From: Caenorhabditis elegans
Taxonomy: Eukaryota; Nematoda; Chromadorea; Rhabditida; Rhabditidae
Reading direction: 5' to 3'
NCBI RefSeq assembly: GCF_000002985.6
Contig: NC_003279.8
Span: 13,888,001-13,952,000 of the forward strand
Length of the DNA stretch: 64,000 bases
The notes below the pieces were generated by a model. That model was not told the DNA's origin. It did no database searches and saw only the letters and a program-made list of their open reading frames with translations. A program made the position numbers and the translations under genes. This document shows, in pieces, positions 34,123-45,000 of the stretch; position 1 is the stretch's first letter; every line of letters begins with the position of its first letter.

Positions 34123-35397
34123 TTGGTTATTGAACACTATAAATGATTGTTTATCAATACTTATATATAAAAAATATTTCCGTTTGTTCCATAGTTTGTA
34201 GTCTACCGAGTCTTTGTAGTGTGCAAAGTTTTGGCTTATGAAGGGATATTGGTTTTAGGTTAGGGGAGGGATATGGTTAGAGTACTATATTATTACTGTA
34301 GAGGTACTGTAGGGTTACTGTAGGATTACCGTAATTTGGAAAAAATTGACTTTCCGTCTTTTGAAGAGATATTAGTTTTAGGTTAGTGGTGGGATATGGT
34401 CGGGGTACTGTAGTAGTACTGTAGAGGTAATGTTGGATCATTGTAAGATTTCTGTAGTTTGAGAAAAAATGAAACATTTTTCGAAAACATTTTGGCGGGA
34501 ATTCAAATTTTTTTTTTTTTTTGAAAACATTTTAAAGAGGTGTTGATATGCGAGTTGGCGGAGGATAAGTTGGCGGAGGATAATCTCCGAGAGACGTGCT
34601 TCGGCACGTCTCTCGGAGAGCCAAGACGAATCCAAGTCAACAACCAAACCAAATGTCAAGGTACTGTAGTGGTACTGTACGGGTACTGTAGGTATACGGT
34701 AGGGTTACTGTAGTTTGAAAAAAAAACCCACTTTTGAGCTTTAGGTGAGGTATTGGTTTAGGAGTTCATGGGGGATAATGTCAAAGTACCGTAGTGGTAC
34801 TGTAGGTATACAGTAGGGTTACTGTAGTTTGGGAAAATTTAAGTTAGCGGCTGGTTTCCTATATATTTGTTGAAGTCGCTTTGAGCTTAAAAAAAAACCT
34901 TGCGGCCAACGGCTGGTATAATATATATATGTGTGTGGTATATATACTGGTATGCTAGAAGATTCAAAGGTAGCCTAAATTTGGTTCTAGTTTTGTCGTG
35001 ATCTTTGCGTTGTAGACTTTGCGTCTGATCTTCTTAAGTGATACAAATTAACTTTATTTCTTAAAACCCGAACCATGATTTCAAGTTGTGAAGCGAAAAG
35101 CCGTCATTTAACGGTGGACGAGAAGTAGATCTTGTTTGAGGAGCTGGACCACGACGATCTGAAAATATACACCATAGTGATATTACTAACAAGGAAGCCT
35201 TCGTCCAGATGCAAGATTTCCCCTAGTATGAAACGTACGAAAGTCGACACCACCCATATAAACGTTTCTAAGCTTGATGTGACCGTCGGGAAGGTCGAGC
35301 CCAATCATGTTCGTGCTTGGATCGCAAGTCACCTCAATATCCTGTGCCGGGAACTAAACTTACAGAAGAACAGTAAAAAGTATGATCCTTGAAAAAA
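34123..35397. repeat. Minisatellite flank and segmental duplication copy A
   Basis: Minisatellite units as in 32060-33180 occupy 34250-34440 and 34655-34830, with the hairpin between them. A short tatata tract follows at 34918-34930. From about 35055 the sequence (acgaaagtcgacacc, ctaagcttgatgtgaccgtc, gtgcttggatcgcaagtcac) matches 38780-39190 downstream, so this is one copy of a segmental duplication. I see no gene here besides the pseudogene that follows. Confidence 0.65.
34584..34619. other. Perfect 16-bp hairpin with TTCG loop
   Basis: Stem tctccgagagacgtgc (34584-34599), loop ttcg (34600-34603), stem gcacgtctctcggaga (34604-34619), without a mismatch. The loop with its closing pair, c(ttcg)g, is the very stable tetraloop known from structured RNAs. 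It lies between two minisatellite blocks with no gene next to it. Confidence 0.9.
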
Positions 35398-35678
35398 CTA
35401 TACCAAAGTAACATTTTCGCGTTGATTCCAATCCACGGTTAACCCCACAAGATTGAATTTTCCGTTTAAACATTCAAAAGTTCTGGTACATCCATTAGAA
35501 CTGCTATACCATCGCGGTAGACGAAAAGTCAGAAAAGCCTCATTGGTCGCAACCTGAAACACGGTTTTACTATTTCAGTCAAAACTTTTAGATTGGACTC
35601 ACTTGGATTTATCAATCTGACTACCAAACAACTTTTCGCAACCGAAAATGTTAGAAATAGCAAAACGAACAGTTTCAT
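35398..35678 (-). pseudogene. Broken copy of a small secreted-protein gene
   Basis: Exon 1 (35678-35603) encodes MKLFVLLFLTFSVAKSCLVV..., nearly identical to the start of the gene at 39135-39548. Exon 2 (35553-35398) is homologous to the second exon there (GCTRTFECLNGKFNLVGLTV versus GCTKTFECSNEKFSLVGVTM). Joining at the conserved splice sites gives a stop after four codons. The conserved part is open only in another frame, so a deletion has shifted the frame. Bases around both copies also match, so this is a segmental duplicate. Confidence 0.7.
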
Positions 35679-35699
35679 CGTTGTTTGATAGATCGTTTG

Positions 35700-37850
35700 A
35701 CAGAATCTCTTCTGTGGGATGTATGATACATATGCAAATTGCCAACAAATCGCTAATTACCATGTTAATCAAAATCACATAGCTAAAAAAAAATGCACGG
35801 CCACCTCATTCAGTTGCAAGGCAAGCCAGAAGGCAATCATTTTTGAAATAAACTTTTTGTTTTTTTGTTTTGAAAATCCAAAATTTTCCAAATTGTACAC
35901 AATTTTATCGTTTCAACCCAGAATTTTATCCTGATTCCAAAAATACATAGATCACAAGTTTCCCAACAAAAATAACCGATTTAGCGAACTTCTCGCGATG
36001 AGCACATAATGGCTCTTCATCCACTATGCGCACATCGCATTTCAACTGTGTACCTAAAACAAGTTACGAAATCAACAGGAAATGACTCGAATTTTAATAA
36101 AATGAATAATTGATCAAAATTGATCAAAACTGAAAAACATGGTATTTTTGTGTGGTTCGCTTTTTGACTTAAAAAAAAATTTTGAAAAAAAAATGTTTTT
36201 TTTGGTCGACTTCCAAAATCCAAAAAAGTGGCAAAAACTGAGTAAATTTTTGACAGTAAATAAAAAAATTTCAAAAAATTTTTGAAAAGTTTTATCAATT
36301 TATTTGGTCATTTTGGGACAATATAAATAATTTTTTAAGAATTTTCCCGCTGGCGCTACTCCACCTTTAACAAACAAAACTCAACTGATCTAGATATTAA
36401 CATCAAAATTCTGCCTCTTCCTATATTAAATCCTGAAATTGCATTCTTGACAGAAATAAAAAATAAGGGCACGTTGTCGTAATGGGGTGTCCCGAGAAAT
36501 GTGACTGCACTTTGAGAGCTTATATCTTGGCTTAGGGTTGGCGGTTTTTTGAGCAATTTGTTTCAATAGCTTACAAAAATAGCGCCTTCCATCGTCATCA
36601 TTGTGGGGGGCGCTTTTGGGAAGGCTAAAACACTGATTTGAGCGGGATTCTGGAGTATGGTCAAAATGGATGTATTCTTTGCACTGACGAATTTCATGTT
36701 TTTTCAGCCCCAAATCTTCAGTTTTTCTGACATTTGGTTCCAATTTGTGCGCAAGAGAGAACTTCGTATTTCCATTTTTTTGAAACTATTTTGAAAAAAA
36801 TTGGCCCACTTTCCAAAATGTAGGCCATCATTCAATTTTTGCAAAATCAAAAAGATTCGATCAAAAAAAAAAGATTGGAGAGAATTAAACGTGAAAAACT
36901 TTTCTACCACTCTCTCTCTTTCTCTATTTTTGGTGATGAATTCGACAATTTTCATTTCTTATTTTTAATAACGTGAGGAAAACTCAATTTTGAAGACTTT
37001 TCGAGATTTTTAATTTTTCCCTAATCTAATTGAGGGCCGCACTTTTTGAACATGTTGGCTACTTTTAACCTGACTTCCAGCAGGACAGGCTGGAGGCCTG
37101 CAATGCTATTGTTTTTCAGTCAAACCCAAAAATCAAGGATTAGGGCCGCCTTCTTACTCTTTGAAACTTTAGGCCTTTTCTATCTATATTCCCAGCAGAG
37201 CAGGCTGGAGGCCTTCGAATACACAAAAGTATTGGACAGCCGTTAAGCCTATACTGAGCCCAAAAACTCGAGTTGAGGGCCGCAGGCCCGAATACACGAA
37301 GAAGTGTTGGAGATCCGTCAAGCCTATTCTTAGCATAATAATTCAGTTCGAGTGTCGCAAGCCCAAATAGACGCAGAAGCGTTGGACAACTTTTAGACCT
37401 ATTCTGAGCCCAATAATTCATGTTGAGGGCCGCAGGCCCGAATACACATAGAAGCGTTGGACAACTGTTAAGCCTATTTTAAGCAAAAAAATTTGAAAAG
37501 TGGAAATTTTTATTTCTAAAATTAATATTAAACTAAATTTGGCCGGTCTTGACAAACTTCAGCACATTTACTTGGCATTTACTCAACACTTGACTAAACT
37601 TTGATAAAGCGAATTATTCTTGAGTTACTCTACGCCGAACCAAACTGCGAAGCCTAGCAAATCTCCGATTTGCTAGTCTAACGACTTACTCAAAAAATCA
37701 CGAAAAAAATTTTCAAAAAATTTTCGATTTTTTCATATCTTACGAGTTCAACTCTCCACCACGGGGTAATTTTTTTTTGAATTTTTTCGTCCCAAAAAAA
37801 AGGGAAAAGAAAAAAAAGCCCCCCGTCAAAAAAATGGTGGCGCAAAAATT
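35700..37850. other. Intergenic repeats, no gene seen
   Basis: This is AT-rich sequence. A lone TTTAAA-MITE end lies at about 36343-36375 (ctggcgctactccacctttaa). A tandem ~70-bp repeat at about 37130-37490 shares gagggccgcaggcccgaat and gttggacaac..ttaagcctattctgagcc. None of the open frames has recognisable protein character. Confidence 0.55.
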
Positions 37851-38430
37851 TTGGAATTTTGGCATAATTCATATGAAAATATGTAGCTAATTTTTTTTTT
37901 CAAGATTAGTGGTACATTTTCAGGCCTAGATATTCCATACCAAAAAATAGATTGACATACGAAAAAATAGATTAGCATACCAAAAAATAGATGGACATAC
38001 CAAAAAATAGATTGACATACCAAAAAATAGATTGATATACCAAAAAATAGATTGACATACCAAAAAATAGATTGACATACCAAAAAATAGATTGACATGC
38101 CAAAAAATAGATTGAAAAAGATTGCTAATTTTTTTTCAAGATTATTGGTACATTTTCAAGCCTAGATGTTTCATTCCAGCTGCGTTAGAGAGCTTTTTGT
38201 CTCGAATTCATTTTTAATGGGTATGTGCCAGTTAAAAAAATGGTGGCACAAAAAATTTGGAGTTTTTGCCGGAATTCATATGAAAATATGTATCTAATTT
38301 TTTTTCAAGATTATTGGTACATTTTCAGGCCTAGATATCCCATTTTTAATGGACACATACCTGTCAAAAAAATGGTGGCACAAAAATTTTGGAATTTTGG
38401 CATAATTCATATGAAAATAGACAGCTTAAT
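37845..38430. repeat. 20-bp satellite inside dispersed repeat
   Basis: About nine to ten copies of acataccaaaaaatagattg run from 37938 to 38115, embedded between copies of the dispersed repeat seen at 6432-6845 (aaaatttttggaattttggcataattcatatgaaaat). There are no spacers, so it is a simple tandem array and not a CRISPR-like structure. Confidence 0.85.
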
Positions 38431-38729
38431 ACCAAAGTAGCTGAAATTCAAATGATTTTATATACTCACTGCCTACTATAAGTCACATATATAAAATTTA
38501 CAAAAAATCGTAAAATGGCAAAATATGTCAATATTTATTTGCCGACCTAATGTATCTTAGCGTAAGTTACTTACACACGCTCGTAGTTGAATGTGATTCA
38601 GTTTTGAGGTTTCCATTATTGGAAATATTAACTTGAAGTTACAACAAATGCATAAAGGGGTATGTGATCGTCTTCAAAATTCAAAAAATCTACTTGAAAA
38701 GCGCTATACAATGTATCGTGTTCATCTGA

Positions 38730-39134
38730 ACCTTCTTGATGGTAACAAAAAATATTTATTTCTCAGAACCCGAACCATGACTTCAAGTTTTGGAACGAGA
38801 ACACTGCAGGCCGGCCAGTGATCCATCGAGGTGGTGTAAGAGTCACAAAAGTAGGTGGAGGAGGGCGAAGTGTTGTCATTCTGAGACTATCTGAAAATAT
38901 ACACGTTATAACTGTAAGGGTCTTTAACTTTTACCCACATGCGTTACAATTAGTCTGAAAGGTTTTTACCTCAACCGCTAATATTTTTTTCTTGCTAGAC
39001 AGTATCACCTTTCTCGTAAAAGTCTGAAGCTTACGGATACGGAATTTATTAAAAAACATACGAAAGTCGACACATCCCATATAAATATTTCTAAGCTTGA
39101 CATGGCCGTCGGATGTTTGTGCTTGGATTGCAAG
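38730..39134. repeat. Segmental duplication copy B, non-coding part
   Basis: This matches about 35040-35390 in the same orientation (agaacccgaaccatgacttcaagtt, ctgaaaatatacac, acgaaagtcgacac, gtgcttggattgcaagtcac). With the gene that follows it makes a copy of about 850 bp. Confidence 0.7.
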
Positions 39135-39548
39135 TCACCTCAATCTCCTTCGCCGGGAACTAAAATTACAGAAAAACACTACAAAGTATGATCCTTGAAA
39201 AAACAATACCATAGTAACAATATCAGAATTGTTGAGTTGAAATGGATCCATTGTTACTCCCACAAGACTGAATTTTTCGTTTGAACATTCAAAAGTTTTG
39301 GTACATCCGATACTGCTCCCCCGTTGATTGGTGGCCGTATAAACGTGAGTTGAGATATTATTTATAAAGAACTTATGGACATTCGTAGTTGTTTCAAAAT
39401 ATGAAGAAAAGCTACAGTAGGTGCAACCTGGAATAAAATGAAACCAGTTATTCAAAATTATCAAAAACTCACTTGGATTAATCAATCTGACTACCAAACA
39501 ACTTTTCGCAACCGAAAATGTTAGAAATAGCAAAACGAGCAGTTTCAT
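39135..39548 (-). CDS. Small secreted protein, unrecognised family
   Basis: There are two exons, 39548-39473 and 39427-39135, with a 45-bp intron (CCA A|gtgagt, ttccag|GTTGC), giving 122 residues. MKLLVLLFLTFSVAKS is a clear signal peptide. The mature part has five cysteines in CLVV, CTYC and GCTKTFEC, and an N-glycosylation-type NNS. The C-terminus, VVFFCNFSSRRRRLR, reads into duplicated flanking DNA and may not be original. I do not recognise the family. The pattern resembles nematode-specific small secreted Cys proteins. A frameshifted paralogue lies 3.9 kb away at 35398-35678. Confidence 0.55.
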   Translation of the reverse strand: MKLLVLLFLTFSVAKSCLVVRLINPSEFLIILNNWFHFIPGCTYCSFSSYFETTTNVHKFFINNISTHVYTATNQRGSSIGCTKTFECSNEKFSLVGVTMDPFQLNNSDIVTMVLFFQGSYFVVFFCNFSSRRRRLR

Positions 39549-39841
39549 CGTTGTTCGATAGATCGTTTGACACTTTGTGGGATGTATTATATTATACATA
39601 TGCAAATTGCCAACACATAGCTAATTACGATGTTAATCAAAATCAAATGGTTGTTTGTTTACTAATCGACTTTTGCAAAGTGGATAGATCTTCAATGGTA
39701 TGAAATAGTTTTTAGGCTTTTTTTTTTTCATAGACTAGGATCATACTTTGTAGTGTTTTTTCATAGACTTTCGGATAACTTGGTCTTATCAAGTTCGATT
39801 GGAAGAAAAGCTACCGCAGCATGAGTTATATTTGGCATATG

Positions 39842-39926
39842 CTTACGCCTAAGCCTGAGCCTAAGCCTACGCCTAAGCCTAAGCCTGAGCCTAAGCCTAA
39901 GCCTAAGCCTAAGCCTTAGCCTGAGC
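39842..39926. repeat. Interstitial telomeric repeat, GCCTAA orientation
   Basis: About thirteen hexamers (gcctaagcctgagcctaagc) lie in the gap between the small secreted-protein gene and the histone-fold gene. Confidence 0.9.
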
Positions 39927-40007
39927 AAAAAAAAAACAAAAACTCTTCAAATTGTTCTAAATTTACATAGATTTTTATCAATAAATATTCCCGAGTTTTC
40001 TGTTTCT

Positions 40008-40739
40008 CTAGACATTCATAAAATGCTTCTTTATCACTTCCAAATGCACCATCTCCACTTTGATCTTCCCATTTGCGGCGGCAACAAGACCCGCCGACCT
40101 GAACATGTCCTCCATGAGACCTTCGGCGGCGGTTTGCAGAGCATTCTTGGCGCCTGGTGTGAAGCTCATTTTGGGAGCAAGCTCGGCGAGTTGGTTGGAG
40201 AAATCCGTCTAAAATTTGGAGGTTTTAGACGAAAATTGGAGGAATGGCTCAGTGGGAATTTCTAGGTCTGCCACGCAACAGACCGGGGTTCGAGTCCGAT
40301 TTTTCACAACTACCAGTCAGAAGACCTGGGTTCGAGTCCCAGCTGGGGTCAAATATTTTTGCAACTGGTGTTAGCTAAATTATGCTATAAAATTTGGAAA
40401 AAAATCATTTTCAGTCATTTTCAGCAATTTTGCACAAATGGCGCAGTGGGATTTTCTATGTCTGCCATGCACACGTCCGGGGTTCGAGCCCACTCTAGGC
40501 TCAAATATTTTTGCATGGAATTTTAAGGCTAAAAAACAATTTTAGGATGGTCCTAAAATCCGAAAATCTGAAATTTTGGAAAAGAAATTTTATTCAAAAA
40601 TTTGTTTTTTTATACCTTTGAAATCACAAATTTTTGGCCATTATCAGTATTATCCTGCTTCTTTGGAGCATTTTTCTGAAAATTTCACATGTTTTTTTGC
40701 TTTGAAAACTGTGAACTTACAGTACGCATAGTGCTTCAG
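40008..40739 (-). CDS. Small histone-fold protein (H3/CENP-A-like fold)
   Basis: The predicted exons are 40739-40731, 40675-40616 and 40208-40008, all phase 0, giving 89 residues. After a short basic tail (MRTKNAPKKQDN) the last exon encodes an apparently complete histone fold. Helix 1 is TDFSNQLAELAPKM. Long helix 2 is TPGAKNALQTAAEGLMEDMF followed by RSAGLVAAAN. Helix 3 is MVHLEVIKKHFMN. The 'ALQxAAExxMxxxF' pattern resembles H3 helix 2 (ALQEASEAYLVALFE). There are no H3 tail residues, so it is not a canonical H3. It could be a divergent H3-like pseudogene product or a small chromatin or kinetochore histone-fold subunit. The 9-nt first exon is a weak point. The intron 40209-40615 contains tRNA-like repeats. 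Confidence 0.6.
40244..40505 (+). repeat. tRNA-like repeat units (three)
   Basis: A-box-like ATGGCTCAGTGGG and ATGGCGCAGTGGG are followed by B-boxes GGGGTTCGAGTCC, GGGTTCGAGTCCC and GGGGTTCGAGCCC (about 40244-40301, 40311-40350, 40434-40501). The middle unit lacks an A-box. They lie antisense within the intron of the histone-fold gene. Confidence 0.6.
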
Positions 40740-40949
40740 TTTTTGAAATGTTCTCGAGCCAACTGTCGAAATGAAAAGTTGAAATTGTGAAATGAAGTAG
40801 TAATACACCTAAAGAACGAAAAAACGAAACAAAAAAGGAAAAATTCACGTGAAAACTTAATTTTCTCACAGTTTATTTTTTATATTTATTCCGTAAAACT
40901 AAAAAGTGGGAAGATGAAGCTGATAGGGCGGACTCCGAATAAAGTGAGC

Positions 40950-41366
40950 GACTAAAAATGTGATTTTATCCGGGGGAAACTCAATTTTCATCAATTTTTG
41001 GTTATCTTTTTCCCGAAAAAATTCCCTTTTTTTAGCTGGAAAAGCTATTTTAGCTAATTTTAAAAAAAAAAACGCTTTAAACTTAAAAAATTACTGTATT
41101 TTTACAGAAACATTACCTAAAAATCCCAGATTTTCTGCTTTTTTTACAGCTAAAATTTTAAGATTCCTAGATCGATCGAAATTGTCCAAAAATAAATTTT
41201 AAACCTTTTTTTCAAGAAGATATTTAGAAAAAATTCTATAGAAAAATCCAGCCGAAAAATGGAAAATTGATCAGAACAGTCAAAAATTGACAAAAATCAC
41301 AAATCTAAGCCTAAAATTGCTGAAATTTCAGGATAGCGATGAGGCACCGTCTACCATCTACATCTA
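40950..41366 (+). repeat. Inverted partial copy of usp-3 (intron and start of an exon)
   Basis: Read on the plus strand, ttttctgctttttttacagctaaaat, gatcgaaattgtcc and atttcaggatagcgatgaggcaccgt match the usp-3 minus strand at about 56940-56685. The match ends abruptly at the left end of the Mutator-like element. The copied usp-3 exon begins GATAGCGATGAGGCACCGT, versus GATAGCGACGAGGCACCGT in the gene. Confidence 0.8.
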
Positions 41367-41384
41367 CGGGAAACACTTTTTGAC

Positions 41385-41612
41385 TACTGGATTTTTGACT
41401 ACATTGCTTTTTGACTACGAGTGTCTTTTTCGCTACTGAGCGAAAAAATAGCTACATTCGCACTTTTGTCTTTTTGACTACGGAATGTCTTTTTCGCTAC
41501 TGACTGAAAAATAGCTACATTCGCACTTTTGCCTTTTTGACTACGGAATGTCTTTTTCGCTACTGACTGAAAAATAGCTACATTCGCACTTTTGAATTTT
41601 TGACTACCACAT
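41385..41612. repeat. MULE left subterminal tandem repeats
   Basis: About three units of ttttgactacggaatgtctt and ttcgctactgactgaaaaat, ending agctacattcgcacttttg, run in the opposite orientation to the large array at the other end. Confidence 0.85.
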
Positions 41613-42045
41613 AAAAACCAAGGCGCGCTCCGACCGACTGGCGTTTTCCAAAACTCAAAGATAGTTTGTAGAAGTTATTCATTGAATCATTCAACAAAGT
41701 TGCAATAAAAATTGCAATATCGCAATTTGTGAAAACAATTATTTTTTATTCAGAACTTTCCATAAGATTCTAAAATAAATTCTTGAAATTTCTCGAACAT
41801 TCCAGAAGATTCTCGATTTTCACCCAGTCAAAGTCCTCCAAATAAGCTTAGCAAAAGGGTCACGTGGCGATAAATCACCTTTTTCTCAATGATGTGTAGT
41901 CCTCTTGAAGGAAATTATTATGTTTCTTCTGCAATTTTTCCAAAGCGCTCCGCATTTTCGCAATTTCCGCTGTCATTTTTTAAAATTATTCTAATAATTT
42001 TTTTTAAAAATTATTCTAATAATTTTTTTAGCGGAATAAATCAGT

Positions 42046-45000
42046 ATGGATCCGCCAAAATGGCTCTGCAGCAATGACTGGGAAAATATCATCAACCGAA
42101 AGAGGTAAGAGTTTTTCGGAGTTTTCACGATTGTATTCAGTAGTTTCAAATTTCAGCTACGTCGCTGCGGATGAAATCACACCCGACATTCTCCAGAAAC
42201 TTGAGCATCAGAGCAGGCTGACAGTCCGCGTTCCATTGAAAGGGAATGATGCTTCGCCATTCGACGGTCATATCTGGTTTAAGAGCGCCACCCAAGAAAC
42301 TACTAAAAACGCACCGCGTTATGAGAACGCCAAAATCTTTGGTGAAATCATCAAGAGTAGGAGATGCACGGACTTTGAGAATCCGTTTTTCACCAGACAC
42401 GTAAGTTTGTTTGAAAACTTCACGGCGAAGACTTAATGATTCTTAGGTTCTCCCACACAAGGAACACGTTTATATCTATTACTCTGTGATGGAAGGACGA
42501 TACAAACGTCCATCTGATCCAAACCGGAAAAGACGATTGTTAGGTGAGAAAGAACAAAAGTAGGATACAACTGTAATAACTATTTTCAGCTGAAGACCGG
42601 AAAACTCTTCTCACTACAGTCATGCCACACCGCACTATCCGTGGAGCTAAAGTAGCAGCAAAGGATTTAGGTATCGAAGTCTCATCAAAGCAGGTTTGAA
42701 AACTGTTTCGGTTAAAGGTGGAGTAGCGTCGTTGGGGATTTTTCTTTAAAATACTGAGAATGGCACAAAATATCGAATTATCACAAAAATGAACGAAGAA
42801 AATTGAGTAAGTATGAAAAAATTCGATCGGAAAATAGCGATTTTCAAAACTCTCGCTAATCTATTTTTTGAAATACCGCGCTTTTTCCATACGGTAAACA
42901 ACAAACCTCACCCATTTTGGTGCAATAACAACTTTTCGGAATGTGTGTTTGCACGAAAATGGGCGGGGTTTGTTGTTTACGTTGTTTACAGTATGGAAAA
43001 GGCGCGGTATTTCAAAAAATAGATTAGCGAGAGTTTTGAAAATCACTATTTTCCGATCGAATTTTTTCATTCTTACTCAATTTTCTTCGTTCCTTTTTTG
43101 TGATAATTCGATATTTTATGCCATTCTCAGTATTTTAAAGCAAAAATCCTTTAAAATACTGAGAATCCTCAACGACGCTACTCCACCTTTAAATGCAAAT
43201 AATTTTATTCTGTTTCAGTTGCATAACCTTCATCATAATGAGAACGGCGACGTCGTCATGTGTAAAACAGGGCCTAAGGCAATCACGACACAGGATATGA
43301 TCGAAGACGCAAAGCGCACACACGGAGACAGGCTGAGCTACACCGTCGGTGTGTGAAAATTACCTTGCATATGTTGAGAAATATGATTTTCAGCTGATGG
43401 AGGAGTACTCGACGTTACTTTCTATAAATCTTTCCCTGAAGCGATCAAGATTTTCTTGAAAAGTTGCCCTGAAGAATCTCGCGTTACCGAGTGGCGTGAT
43501 GAAATCGAAGATATTTGCCAAATGGCTCCACAAGCACGAAAGGTAGCAATCGAAGAATTACTTGCAAAAACGGACGATGGAGTTTTTTTCCCTTCGAGGT
43601 TGCACGTGGACACCACGTACAACCTCGGGGATGCCTACGTGACGACACTTCTCGGAGAAACAAACACATTTATGTAGGTTTCAAAAGAATAAAGGCAACA
43701 ATAAACCCATTATTTTAGGACAACGAGATCAAGGAAGAATAGAGTCTTACCGTTGTGTTATATGATTCACACTTCTCGGGCTACTGAAGTCCACCAGGGA
43801 TTTGCCTCTTTTATTGTTGAAGAATTTAGAAAGGCAGGAGGAGTTCCAAGTGGGAAAATCATCCCATGCCTCCTAATGGATGGCGAATTCAGTTTAACTG
43901 AATACAGCAAAGTGAGTCTTCCTTTTCCAATTTAATAAAAAGAAGTACCGTACTTGTTCAGGCGTTGGACGTGAGAGTTATACGATGTGATCTGCACATC
44001 TATTCGTTAATGATTCACAAGTTCAAAAGACCAAAGGCGGACAAGGCGAAGCCTTTTGTATTCGGAGTTCAGGTAAAATTATATGTTTTTTCTCCGAGAG
44101 GGCTACACGTGCAGAAAGTCCTCCACGTGGCGATAAATCACCTTTTTCTCAATGATGGATTTTTCGCTACATGTCTTTTTCGCTACTCTTCTCTGCGAGG
44201 CCCGTCCATCGTGTAGTCCTCTTGAAGGAAATCATTATGTTTCGAGAAAGCGAGAAGAAGAGTTCTTCTTTTAATTATTTAAACATTGTTAATTCAGCGA
44301 GATGGAAAGTGGAAAACAGGTCTTCTCGGAGTCTTCACGATAGATGCATACAATGAGCGTCTTTCCATTATGAAAGGAAAAGTGCACGAAGAAGTATGGA
44401 AATGGTAAATTCACGACTTCATCCCTCTTCAAAATCGTAACTTTATTATTCAGGTACGACAATAAAAAATCGATGTTCTTCGAATGTGCGTCGGCAAAAG
44501 CCAAACTGATGGCTGGCCATTTGAGACAATTCTCAACTAATAACATCTCGGAGAATTTCAATCGTGCCATTAAAGTCACAATCGGCAAGCAACTGACGCT
44601 GGACAAACTGATTGTAAAGCTCAACGAGCGATGCGAAGGTGAGAAATACCAAAGTGAGAAAAATTTGAGATTTTTCCATTTCAGAATCACTCAACGAGTG
44701 TTTCTGGAGCACAGTGGGACACTCCGAGTACGTGATCGTGTCAGTTGATCTACAGACTATGTCCATGGACGAAAAACTTCAGTGGTTTGCCGATGCAGGA
44801 ATTACTGGAGGAATGCTTCCAGCGTTAGATGTTCCATACCAACTACTGTCAGGTAACACACAATTACAGTTTTAAAGGTGGAGTAGCGTCGATGGGGAAT
44901 TTGTTTTAAAATACGCAGAAGGTGCCAAAAGTATAAGTTATAATGAAGAAAGAACGAAAACATTTCATTAAGTTTGAAAAAAATCGGACTGAATATTGCT

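Noticed and set aside
34584..34619. Rho-independent terminator
   Set aside because: The hairpin fits the shape, but it is in a nematode nuclear genome with no T-run after it.
37938..38115. CRISPR-like array
   Set aside because: The 20-bp units run head to tail without spacers, and the genome is eukaryotic.
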